A DNA stretch of 64,000 nucleotides from Treponema phagedenis (GTDB taxonomy: Bacteria > Spirochaetota > Spirochaetia > Treponematales > Treponemataceae): positions 1,178,001 to 1,242,000 of the forward strand of contig NZ_CP042818.1 of assembly GCF_008153345.1 (NCBI RefSeq), given 5' to 3'. This document shows positions 44,668-52,165 of the stretch, in pieces. Made by a program: the position numbers and the translations under genes. Below the pieces are notes generated by a model that was given only the letters and a program-made list of their open reading frames with translations, was not told the DNA's origin and searched no databases. How positions within the stretch are numbered: position 1 is the first letter of the stretch; each line of letters starts with the position of its first letter.

Positions 44668-45513
44668 ATGAAAAGAAAAATTTTATCGGTAATGGTTGCA
44701 GGCTTATTTTTAAGCATGCTGATTATGAATTGCGATTCTAACGGGAAGAAAAAAATGGAAGGGCAACAAAACAAAGAGAAGCAGAGAATAGAGGAGGAAC
44801 AATTGAAAAAAGAAGAAGAACGAAAAAAAGAGCAACAACTTAATAAAGAAGTGTATGCTATTTTGGATTTTAAAGGACAAAAAAACGCAAATTCTGAACT
44901 TAAAGGGAGCTCTTGGGAAGGTTTAATTAATGGGCGACCTCGGTTAATAGAGTTTGCAACTGATTCTAATAAGGCTACTTTTTTAGGTGATGATGCCGAA
45001 TATACGCTAGAATCCGGTACTTTAACAATGGATTTTTCTCAAATAATAGCAATATATGAACATTGGACGCTGGATCATTCAGTGAGAAAAATGCATATTT
45101 TAATGCAAAGAGAAATTGCCGATGCAAAAAAAGAACTACAATCTTCTTTAATAACTCCTAAGAGAAAAGAAGAATTGGAAAAATTAATCAAAGAGGATGA
45201 AAAAGCTCTGCCTTTCTATACTTCTGCTGAAGCCCTTGTAAATTCTCAGTTTGAATGGTTGAAGAAAGAGCAGCCGGCGGGATCAAGCGTGACAGACGAG
45301 GAGCTCAAAAAACAAGCGTATGAAGGGGTAGAAAGGGAGCTTGGTTCATCAGACATAATAAGAAAAGAAGCCGCCGCCCTAAAAACCGTCAACCCTGTAA
45401 CAGGCACTCTCTCGGCGGACAAGCAAACTATTACGATTAAGAAGATGGTAACAGATGTAAAAGAAGACGGTACACCGGTGTATGCTGAAAATGCAGTGTT
45501 TACGAAAAAGTAG
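44668..45513 (+). CDS. Prophage lipoprotein
   Basis: 281 residues. A signal peptide ends LIMNC (lipid on Cys ~23). A Lys/Glu-rich coiled segment follows, then a folded domain from ~65 (WEGLINGRPRLIEFATDSNK, YTLESGTLTMDFSQ), the layout of small beta-barrel lipoproteins. Placed after the fibre genes and before a terminator, it could be a lysogenic conversion or superinfection-exclusion lipoprotein. This is inference from position. Confidence 0.6.
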   Translation: MKRKILSVMVAGLFLSMLIMNCDSNGKKKMEGQQNKEKQRIEEEQLKKEEERKKEQQLNKEVYAILDFKGQKNANSELKGSSWEGLINGRPRLIEFATDSNKATFLGDDAEYTLESGTLTMDFSQIIAIYEHWTLDHSVRKMHILMQREIADAKKELQSSLITPKRKEELEKLIKEDEKALPFYTSAEALVNSQFEWLKKEQPAGSSVTDEELKKQAYEGVERELGSSDIIRKEAAALKTVNPVTGTLSADKQTITIKKMVTDVKEDGTPVYAENAVFTKK

Positions 45514-45522
45514 CAAAAACTA

Positions 45523-45550
45523 AGGGGCAGGCTGATGAGGTCTGCCTTTT
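45523..45550 (+). terminator. Terminator between converging genes
   Basis: GGCAG and CTGCC flank an 11-nt loop and are followed by six T. It ends the plus-strand lipoprotein transcript. Runs of A upstream mean it could also serve the minus-strand chaperone operon that ends here. Confidence 0.65.
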
Positions 45551-46027
45551 TTATTTATTGTCATGTTTTTTTTCGATTATTTCCAAGTTCAATGATCCTG
45601 CCATCTTTTGAATATTGACAAGAGGGAGGATAGCACTTCCGAAACCGGCTGATGCGAGTATGTTAGTAACAGCGGCACGTAAATACGGGAATAAAATAGC
45701 CGGTATTTGTTCTTTGACAAGTCTTTGTTCAATATCTTGTGAAAATTCTCCTGTTGTTTTAAACAAGCCTGATATCGAGAATGTGCCATTTGCCATAACT
45801 TCTTCATTGACTAAGACTTTTAGAAGCATCTGTATACCGTTTACGTAATATGTTTCTTCGTTATCTATAAATTTTTGAGGGTCTCTAAACATAAATTCAA
45901 TATCGAATAGCTTATTTCCGTGATCCTCTGCAAGAAATTGAGTTTCCGGCGTGAGAGAAAAATTTATTTGATCAATTTTATAGTCTATAAGTTGAAAACT
46001 TGATTTTATGCTGCTAGACTGATCCAT
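45551..46027 (-). CDS. SecB-like chaperone
   Basis: 158 residues. Residues ~15-30 (YKIDQINFSLTPE) and the C-terminal block FPYLRAAVTNILASAGFG, then ILPLVNI, match SecB-family chaperones. SecB homologues in accessory DNA often form toxin-antitoxin-chaperone modules, where the chaperone protects an unstable antitoxin. This gene is last in a three-gene minus-strand operon after an HEPN protein and an unknown protein, and overlaps the latter by 22 bp, which fits such a module. Confidence 0.75.
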   Translation of the reverse strand: MDQSSSIKSSFQLIDYKIDQINFSLTPETQFLAEDHGNKLFDIEFMFRDPQKFIDNEETYYVNGIQMLLKVLVNEEVMANGTFSISGLFKTTGEFSQDIEQRLVKEQIPAILFPYLRAAVTNILASAGFGSAILPLVNIQKMAGSLNLEIIEKKHDNK

Positions 46028-46383
46028 TCGTTTTCTCCTTTTTTATAAGTATCTTGCTTTATGGGTATATTCGTTTTGTATTCATGCGTTTTATATTTAT
46101 GCTGGATACATGTATCTAAATTTTCTTGCACTATTAGTTTCTGAGGTATTGATTTTTGTGGTATTGATAATGTGAAATAAACGCCATAAATATTATTATC
46201 CCATAATTTTTTCTTTAGTTCGAATACGAAAGATGCAAATTCCTTTGAATGGTAGCGGTTTTTATCAAAAATTGTTATTTCATACTCATTATATTTATTA
46301 AGACGGCGCAACTCAACCATGATATTGAATTCTTTTGCTAGTTGCTCCCTGATATCATAAATAATTTTTTTATTATTACTCAT
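46006..46383 (-). CDS. Unknown protein between HEPN and SecB-like genes (candidate antitoxin)
   Basis: 125 residues with no recognised family. The first ~85 residues look like a compact alpha/beta domain (IIYDIREQLAKEFNIMVELR, YGVYFTLSI). The last ~35 (KTHEYKTNIPIKQDTYKKG, then ENEWISLAA) are polar and probably flexible, as expected of a chaperone-addiction tail. It lacks the GSxxxGxxxxSDxD signature of MNT antitoxins that usually pair with HEPN proteins. The antitoxin role is inferred from gene order. Confidence 0.5.
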   Translation of the reverse strand: MSNNKKIIYDIREQLAKEFNIMVELRRLNKYNEYEITIFDKNRYHSKEFASFVFELKKKLWDNNIYGVYFTLSIPQKSIPQKLIVQENLDTCIQHKYKTHEYKTNIPIKQDTYKKGENEWISLAA

Positions 46384-46399
46384 AAAACTTCTTCCTTAC

Positions 46400-46789
46400 T
46401 TAAAATATCGCTAATACAAACTGTAAATCGCTAAGAATTTTATCAAAGTTATCTTCCGTAATTAACTGTTCATCATAATCAGCAACTATACGTTGTTTGT
46501 ATAGATTATCCCAACAAAGAAATAACGTAGACCAATCGATTTTATTATTCTTTGTGCTTTTTACAGTGTATAAGACCTTTTGAATAGACCCATGCGAATA
46601 CGCCCGCTCTTTTTTATTTTTCACCATTTGTTTATATTTTTGTTTCGATATGCCATTAGCTATAAGATAGTCTTTTGCCTTTAAGAAGGCACAATAATAT
46701 GCACGAGAAGCTCCAACATTAAAAGCCTTGAGCTTTTTACATTCCTGTGCTATTCGTTCATTTTCATTTATTTTTTGTTGAAATGACAT
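46400..46789 (-). CDS. HEPN-domain protein (candidate toxin)
   Basis: 129 residues of the UPF0332/HEPN type: SRAYYCAF (28-35), SHGSI (65-69) and R100 with ADY (103-105). HEPN proteins are small helical proteins, often ribonuclease toxins, normally encoded with a nucleotidyltransferase antitoxin. Here the partner gene is different and a SecB-like chaperone follows. The ATG has AAAGGA upstream and two consensus promoters lie before it. Confidence 0.75.
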   Translation of the reverse strand: MSFQQKINENERIAQECKKLKAFNVGASRAYYCAFLKAKDYLIANGISKQKYKQMVKNKKERAYSHGSIQKVLYTVKSTKNNKIDWSTLFLCWDNLYKQRIVADYDEQLITEDNFDKILSDLQFVLAIF

Positions 46790-46846
46790 GACAATCCTTT
46801 TAAAACGATATATCCCAAAAGCTGTTAGAGTACTGACACTGATAAT

Positions 46847-46875
46847 ATGATACGCAATTTACCGCTTATTGTCAA
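46847..46875 (-). promoter_or_regulatory. Proximal promoter of the HEPN-SecB operon
   Basis: On the minus strand: TTGACA (46870-46875), 17-bp spacer, TATCAT (46847-46852). Confidence 0.65.
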
Positions 46876-46882
46876 TTATAAA

Positions 46883-46910
46883 AGTATACGACTTTATCGG
46901 CAGTTGTCAA
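46883..46910 (-). promoter_or_regulatory. Distal promoter of the HEPN-SecB operon
   Basis: On the minus strand: TTGACA (46905-46910), 16-bp spacer, TATACT (46883-46888). Two perfect -35 boxes 35 bp apart imply strong, possibly autoregulated, expression. Confidence 0.65.
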
Positions 46911-46968
46911 CGAATAGAAAATAATTTTCCTATAATGGATTCTGTTTATCCGTTAAGGATAAAAATAC

Positions 46969-46997
46969 TTGAAAAAACCGTTTTTATGCCGTATTAA
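46969..46997 (+). promoter_or_regulatory. Promoter of the three-gene plus-strand cluster
   Basis: TTGAAA (46969-46974), 17-bp spacer, TATTAA (46992-46997), upstream of the GTG at 47054 and divergent from the HEPN operon. Confidence 0.45.
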
Positions 46998-47053
46998 TTA
47001 TAAGATAGATGTAAAACAAAGCGTTACACTACTCTTGTGCGGTTGTTATTATT

Positions 47054-47458
47054 GTGTTAATATTTGGTACATTAAAAGGCTACAGTGATGGGATTGAAGA
47101 AGCACGACACTGGGCTTTATATGTCAAAAAAGAAAAGGAAATTTCAGTACTTTCCGCAGAAATTGAAAGCAATGATTTTTTAGATTTATGTAACTGTGTA
47201 GAACATCGAAAGTTATATGATAAGGTACTAAAAATCGCACGTGCGTTGCATTCCGCATCAAAATATAAAGATGAGGATTTTAATGATTGGCACGTATTTA
47301 TACGAATAAAGGAAAATAATTCAATTGATTTTATACGGGCGTTCGTAAATGCTGCTAAGGATACTGGGCATATAGTACGAAGACCGCAAATTCAGATTTG
47401 TGTTATAAACAAGAGTTGTATTAAAAACATGCAGCTTGTTTGTGAGGAAAGGAGCTGA
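47054..47458 (+). CDS. Unknown protein of the divergent cluster, gene 1
   Basis: 134 residues from a GTG start. Mixed alpha/beta (SAEIESNDFLDLCNCVEH, DWHVFIRIKENNSIDFIRAF) with three Cys residues late in the protein. No family is recognised and no signal or TM segment is seen. It is followed after 2 bp by the next gene, so the three genes form one unit. Confidence 0.55.
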   Translation: MLIFGTLKGYSDGIEEARHWALYVKKEKEISVLSAEIESNDFLDLCNCVEHRKLYDKVLKIARALHSASKYKDEDFNDWHVFIRIKENNSIDFIRAFVNAAKDTGHIVRRPQIQICVINKSCIKNMQLVCEERS

Positions 47459-47460
47459 TT

Positions 47461-47898
47461 ATGGATGCAGGAACAAAATATTTAAAGCAATTGATACAGA
47501 CATTTAGTGATATGACTGTTGAAGAGTATGAAAAGCTTTATAAAGAAACTATGGTGCAAACTGATAGCTTTCCTAAGATTCTCACTGAGGGGGTACCTCT
47601 GATTGATGAATATTTAAAGGAAAAAGAACATAAAGCTCTTGGTATTGTCTATATGTATATGTATCAGGACATTAAAAAAGAACGTATAAACATGAGTGAA
47701 ACAACTTTAAAAATAAACGAGATTCTATCAAGTATTAAGGAAAACACCGGGAGAAAAAAAACAAAACCATCTATTTTTCAAAAGCCGGTTGCGCTTGTTA
47801 AAAAATCTATGACAAGTCTCCCTAATGATTTTTACAAAACAATGAAGGATGTATACAATGAAAATACTGAATATCTTTTTAATACAAGCAGGATTTAG
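47461..47898 (+). CDS. Unknown protein of the divergent cluster, gene 2
   Basis: 145 residues, predicted mainly helical and charged (VEEYEKLYKETMVQTDSFPK, MYQDIKKERINMSETTLKIN), with a basic region (GRKKTKPSIFQKPV) near residue 100. AGGAGCTG precedes the ATG. No family is recognised. It overlaps gene 3. Confidence 0.55.
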   Translation: MDAGTKYLKQLIQTFSDMTVEEYEKLYKETMVQTDSFPKILTEGVPLIDEYLKEKEHKALGIVYMYMYQDIKKERINMSETTLKINEILSSIKENTGRKKTKPSIFQKPVALVKKSMTSLPNDFYKTMKDVYNENTEYLFNTSRI

Positions 47899-48223
47899 TA
47901 GCTATGGATTACCTAAAAAAGATTTAAGCATTACAAAAGAAGTTGCGACTGAAATGAAAGATAAAGAACACGATAAAGCTCTTGCTGTTCAGTCAATAGT
48001 ATTTACAATAACCGAAGATGAAGAAACGCTGGCGGAAATGGCTTTAAAATATATGGTTATATTTTGTGATTTTGAAAATGAAAGTAACAAAGAACTGGAA
48101 GACAGCATTTTTAAGGAAATGCAGCAGGTATATATAGATAAGGCAAATGAATTCCTTGTTCCGGCACATTTACCAGCCTTATACCGTCCTCATTTGCAAG
48201 ATATGATCAACTCTGAAGATTAA
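47858..48223 (+). CDS. Unknown protein of the divergent cluster, gene 3
   Basis: About 121 residues from the ATG at 47858 (an ATG at 47849 is also in frame). A short hydrophobic N-terminus (MKILNIFLIQAGF) is followed by an acidic helical protein (EDEETLAEMALKYMVIFCD, EFLVPAHLPALYRPHL). It overlaps gene 2 by 41 bp. No family is recognised. Confidence 0.5.
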   Translation: MKILNIFLIQAGFSSYGLPKKDLSITKEVATEMKDKEHDKALAVQSIVFTITEDEETLAEMALKYMVIFCDFENESNKELEDSIFKEMQQVYIDKANEFLVPAHLPALYRPHLQDMINSED

Positions 48224-48297
48224 GCTTTTCGGAATATATTGAAAATGCAGTATTTACACGTCAATAAATGGTGGTATAATTTATAGCGGGGCGGAGT

Positions 48298-48834
48298 CTA
48301 GTAGCTTGTATGTAAATACTGTAGAGCTTTGTATATTTCTTTTATTTCTTGGATTGGTATGTATTTTTTCATGTAGTCGTAATCAGGTTTTCCTTCGATA
48401 GTTACAGGGAGCATTATTTTTAAATTTTCCACTTTATCTGTCGCATTAAATCCATAAGAAAATCTAACTTTCTGTTTATTTATCATTTGGCTGATAAACA
48501 TTAAAACATCTTTATTAAGATTATCTGCGGTATATTCTAGGGCTTTCACTCTTGTTCCAATATAAAAATTATGCGGTTGTACAAATGAATGAAAATTACC
48601 CCTATCTGCCAATGATATTGTATTATCATGCTTGAACAGTCTTCTGTTTTCTAAATTTTTAGTAAAGAAATTTATTCCATTATTTTCTATTGTGTGAGAT
48701 ACAACAGGATATATACCTTTTTCTAATTTTGAAATTATTATATCTCTTCCCGTGTAAACATTAAATAATTGGCTTATAGAAAATTCCGACCAAGTTTTTT
48801 GCTCGAGCGGTATCATTTTTTCTTTATATTGCAT
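48298..48834 (-). CDS. Half specificity subunit (single target-recognition domain)
   Basis: 178 residues. The pattern WSEFSISQLFNVYTGRD, GIYPVVSHTIENNGI and KPDYDYMKKYI is one target-recognition domain plus its conserved helix, half of a normal S subunit. It lies 8 bp after the full-length S gene. A TA microsatellite at the end of that gene can put the two in one frame. Alone it may be silent or an alternative specificity part. Confidence 0.7.
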   Translation of the reverse strand: MQYKEKMIPLEQKTWSEFSISQLFNVYTGRDIIISKLEKGIYPVVSHTIENNGINFFTKNLENRRLFKHDNTISLADRGNFHSFVQPHNFYIGTRVKALEYTADNLNKDVLMFISQMINKQKVRFSYGFNATDKVENLKIMLPVTIEGKPDYDYMKKYIPIQEIKEIYKALQYLHTSY

Positions 48835-48841
48835 TGCTAAC

Positions 48842-49939
48842 CTATATATATATATATATATATGGAAGGAAATTGCTTATTTTTTCCACTTCCAGCTTCT
48901 GCATAAACTTACTCATATACTCCCAATGAGGATTGCCGTTTTTATCTGCTGGAAGTGTTAAAATTTCATTTTCTAAACGAGATTGATTTCTCTTATACCC
49001 AAAATTATACTTACCTCTGACTCTATCAGCAACGGTAGTAATAAACATGCCATTATATTGATTTAAATTCTCATTATATCCTACTGAGATATCCTGAGTT
49101 GCCATAAAGTTTTCTTTCTTGTATACAGAATATCCCATTGAACCTTCTCCATTTCGAATGAAGGCAATACAATTACCTCTATATACTAAGTTAGAAATTG
49201 GATCTACAAATTCTAAAACTCCATTATTTTTATTTGTTGCTCCTAAATAACTAATGCCTCTATTTTTGTCTGTATCCAAGTGATTTAATCCTTTAGACGG
49301 TTTTCTTTCAAACGTAAATAATGACCCAAGTTTAAAATTCTTCCACTCAACGTCTTCTAGACCTACAAAATCAAAAGCAGTCTCAAGCATTTTTTGTTCA
49401 TAGTAATCGATGACTTTATGAGCTATTATCTTTTGCTCCTGCTTGATGTAATCTTCCATAAATTGCCAGTTAGGTTTTAGATTTTCATCAGAAGGTAATA
49501 ATAACGAGTTTCGTATAACTCTTTTAAGTCCTACTGGATATCCATATCCGTATCCCTTTTTTATCAGATACTGATCAATTATGGAGCATAAAAATGTTGC
49601 ATTATATCTATTTAAACTTTCATCATTTTGCAATATCAGAATATTTTGGCTACAGGTAAAATCATAGTGCTGATAAAAAGCTTTTGGCTCTCCAACCATT
49701 GAAACTGTTATTGAATTTCCTTTTACTACTTTTTCTTTTTCTACATCATAATCCCCTTGGTAACCATTATTTATAGAACTTCTTCCTATAAAGGGGACTT
49801 TTCCTTTTTGCAGTTTGTTTGAATCTGAGGATTTTGCAATAAAAATATCACTAAAAATCTCAGTAAAGTTAAACTCTCCCCACTCCACATCATTTAAAGA
49901 CAACCTTTTATTCACTATAATCACCATCCTCTTTGGCAA
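48842..49939 (-). CDS. Restriction-modification specificity subunit (BcgIB-like)
   Basis: 365 residues with two target-recognition domains. Each starts with a VEWGEF/VEWKNF-like helix and ends with PNWQFMEDYIKQEQ or PHWEYMSKFMQKLE. Size and pairing with a fused nuclease-methylase fit the B subunit of BcgI-type enzymes. The ATG region overlaps the RM gene by 32 bp. The last codons (PYIYIYI, stop) are made of the TA repeat. Confidence 0.8.
   Translation of the reverse strand: MPKRMVIIVNKRLSLNDVEWGEFNFTEIFSDIFIAKSSDSNKLQKGKVPFIGRSSINNGYQGDYDVEKEKVVKGNSITVSMVGEPKAFYQHYDFTCSQNILILQNDESLNRYNATFLCSIIDQYLIKKGYGYGYPVGLKRVIRNSLLLPSDENLKPNWQFMEDYIKQEQKIIAHKVIDYYEQKMLETAFDFVGLEDVEWKNFKLGSLFTFERKPSKGLNHLDTDKNRGISYLGATNKNNGVLEFVDPISNLVYRGNCIAFIRNGEGSMGYSVYKKENFMATQDISVGYNENLNQYNGMFITTVADRVRGKYNFGYKRNQSRLENEILTLPADKNGNPHWEYMSKFMQKLEVEKISNFLPYIYIYI
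48843..48863 (-). repeat. TA dinucleotide microsatellite at end of specificity gene
   Basis: Ten TA units plus one base. In the present register the S gene stops at TAG within it. One more unit, or two fewer, reads AGG TTA GCA ATG CAA and joins the downstream half-S frame. One unit fewer stops at GGT TAG. Confidence 0.9.
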
Positions 49940-51893
49940 CTTTAAGGCTTAAGTGATTTTTATATTTTGGATACTCCTCTTTTACTTCTTTTTCATCAAA
50001 ACCAAATAGATAACCTCTGCCATGAGTAATCATATTTACTTCAAAGGTAATATAGTCGGCGATTGTATTTCTAAAATCTTCTTCGGAAGGAATTTCATCA
50101 TTAAAATAGTAAAAGGAATGTAGCCATTCATCATCTGGCTCAATCGTTGTTTTTACGCAGAACTTTGTCGGTGCGTCTGTTCTGTCGAACCAGACATCAA
50201 GTAAATGTTGTTTTTTATCTTTTGCACTTCCATTATCAACTAAACCGATATGTTTTGCAACCTCATATCCGTCATCTTCAAAGTTGATAAATTTACATAC
50301 TTTATTTTCTGAATGCGGAATGTGTGCTGTAAATATTGCAATGCACGGATTTGTGCCGACACCGTAAAAAGTATTTTTGTTTAAGGTAATTACGCCTTCC
50401 AGTGTGTGTTTTTTTAGGATATTTGTTTTTATGTTTTTTTCTTCTGTCGTTTTGCCTGTCATTGAGCTTTGCGGAACAATAACAATTACTTTTCCTCCTT
50501 CGGTAACGGAATTGAGTAGGTGTTCCGTAAAAGCTATTTCATATAAATCAGGATTTTGTTTTGAGCCTTGAGAATACGGCGGGTTCATCATACCGACAGT
50601 ATAGCCTTCTTTTTGCAGATCAAAAGGATTTTCGTTTAAAAAATCTTTGTTGTATAGATTGCTTTTTCCGTCTCCTCGTAAAATCATATTCGTAGTAGCT
50701 ATGGTAAACATATAGCTCTGTATTTCTATACCAAATAGCTGCTTTTTTTTGATGTCATTTTTTTCATCAAGTGTTTTTGCCTTTAAAAGCATATTGTGCA
50801 TAGCTGCAATTAAAAAACTTGCGGTTCCGCAACAGGGGTCAAAAACTTTATCATTAGGTTTTAAGTCGGCTAAATTGCAAAATAATTCTGTTATATGACG
50901 GGGAGTTAAAATAATTCCGAGTGCTTGTCCGTCTCCGCCAGAATAGGACGTGAACTCCCCGTAAAATCTTCCTAAAAAATCTTCAGCAGATGTGTTATAT
51001 CTAATGTTTTGATAAATGCTCTTGTATAAAAACTCGGTATAATGTTTTAATGGTGTTTTCCCAAGTCCCACATTCACTTCGTTTATTTTAGCGGTATCTT
51101 TAATAACCGCAAATTGAGTAAGCAGTTTGTCTTTTTTTACTTCAGGCGAAACATTAGCCCTTGCTAAGTTGTCCTTTATTGCGTTATAGATTTTTTGCCC
51201 GTCTGTTTTCTTTTTATCACCGATAAGATTGTTTATATCAAAATTGCGATACTCAATTTCACGCAAAGCAAGTAAAATACCGGAGACAACTAGTGGCTTG
51301 TCTTTATCTTGAATGCTGCCGTAATTTCGCAAGTCTTCATGCAGGCTTTGAGCTTCCCTTAATATCTCTGCGGTTGTTTTTTCAAAATCTGTTCTTTCTT
51401 TTAATATTTCTTTAATATAATATTCGTCAATATTTTGTTCGTTAAATGATATAAGAGTTTCAATTTCAGGCAGTTTTGTATGATATCCTCTTTCATCAAT
51501 AAAAAAGGGAGATATTTTATGTCGTTTTTCATCTCCGGAAATTCCGATTGATAGTATTTTTTTATAATTTGTATGAGCGGCAAGGTGTTTACCGTAGAAG
51601 ATTGCTCCGTTTACCGCATAATTGACTACTGCATCTTTGTCATCGGCAAGTGTGTTGTTTTTTGTTTTTTTTTCGTGCTTTGCAATATCCGCTTTGTCCT
51701 CAATGACAAGTAAAAAATCTTTTATTACTGCCGTATATTCAGGAAAGCCTGATTTGCCGGTGCCGCTTTTAGATGCTGTTTTTAAAGCGGTTGCTATTTC
51801 TTTTATATTGCTACCCTGCGGATAAAATGGTATGCGCGCTTCTTCTAATAATTTGCTTACCCATAAATCAGTTACTGCCTCTTTTCTTGCCAT
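49908..51893 (-). CDS. BcgI-like fused restriction endonuclease/N6-adenine methyltransferase
   Basis: 661 residues. The N-terminus has a PD-(D/E)XK-like nuclease site, PE at 51-52 and EDK at 65-67. The centre has a gamma-type adenine methylase: KVFDPCCGTASFL (SAM motif) and NPPYSQGS (catalytic). Length and architecture match the A subunit of type IIB BcgI-like systems, which cut on both sides of the target. No separate HsdR gene is present, which argues against type I. A TTGACT-N16-TAAACT promoter lies upstream. Confidence 0.75.
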   Translation of the reverse strand: MARKEAVTDLWVSKLLEEARIPFYPQGSNIKEIATALKTASKSGTGKSGFPEYTAVIKDFLLVIEDKADIAKHEKKTKNNTLADDKDAVVNYAVNGAIFYGKHLAAHTNYKKILSIGISGDEKRHKISPFFIDERGYHTKLPEIETLISFNEQNIDEYYIKEILKERTDFEKTTAEILREAQSLHEDLRNYGSIQDKDKPLVVSGILLALREIEYRNFDINNLIGDKKKTDGQKIYNAIKDNLARANVSPEVKKDKLLTQFAVIKDTAKINEVNVGLGKTPLKHYTEFLYKSIYQNIRYNTSAEDFLGRFYGEFTSYSGGDGQALGIILTPRHITELFCNLADLKPNDKVFDPCCGTASFLIAAMHNMLLKAKTLDEKNDIKKKQLFGIEIQSYMFTIATTNMILRGDGKSNLYNKDFLNENPFDLQKEGYTVGMMNPPYSQGSKQNPDLYEIAFTEHLLNSVTEGGKVIVIVPQSSMTGKTTEEKNIKTNILKKHTLEGVITLNKNTFYGVGTNPCIAIFTAHIPHSENKVCKFINFEDDGYEVAKHIGLVDNGSAKDKKQHLLDVWFDRTDAPTKFCVKTTIEPDDEWLHSFYYFNDEIPSEEDFRNTIADYITFEVNMITHGRGYLFGFDEKEVKEEYPKYKNHLSLKVAKEDGDYSE

Positions 51894-51954
51894 TTTGTCT
51901 CCAAAAAAAATAATGCTACAATTATGTTATCGAAAATTGTTTTTATTTGCTTAA

Positions 51955-51982
51955 AGTTTATTGATATTCTATATAAAGTCAA
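51955..51982 (-). promoter_or_regulatory. Promoter of the restriction-modification operon
   Basis: On the minus strand: TTGACT (51977-51982), 16-bp spacer, TAAACT (51955-51960), about 60 bp before the ATG and back-to-back with the regulator promoter. Confidence 0.5.
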
Positions 51983-52071
51983 TTACTCAAGATATTTACA
52001 AAAAATTTCCTTTAATAATCTTATGTAAAAGGTTATTATATATGCAAATGGGAAGCTTTGTTTACATGGTG

Positions 52072-52106
52072 TTGACAAAATTGATAAAAGGTTGATATGC
52101 TGTCAA
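52072..52106 (+). promoter_or_regulatory. Regulator promoter with inverted-repeat operator
   Basis: TTGACA (52072-52077), 18-bp spacer, TATGCT (52096-52101). TTGACA and TGTCAA (52101-52106) form an inverted repeat spanning the promoter, a plausible operator for the XRE protein encoded next. Confidence 0.5.
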
Positions 52107-52126
52107 TATTAAATAGGAGGCTGTAG

Positions 52127-52165
52127 ATGAAAGATTTATCTATTAATTATAAGGAAAAGGCGTGA
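52127..52165 (+). CDS. 12-codon leader peptide ahead of the regulator
   Basis: ATG at 52127 after AGGAGG, reading MKDLSINYKEKA and a stop that overlaps the GTG of the regulator (GTGA). It may couple translation of the regulator or be the remnant of a lost upstream gene. Confidence 0.45.
   Translation: MKDLSINYKEKA

Noticed and set aside
48298-51893. Classical type I restriction-modification system
   Set aside because: There is no HsdR, and the methylase protein carries its own N-terminal nuclease-like site, which fits type IIB better.
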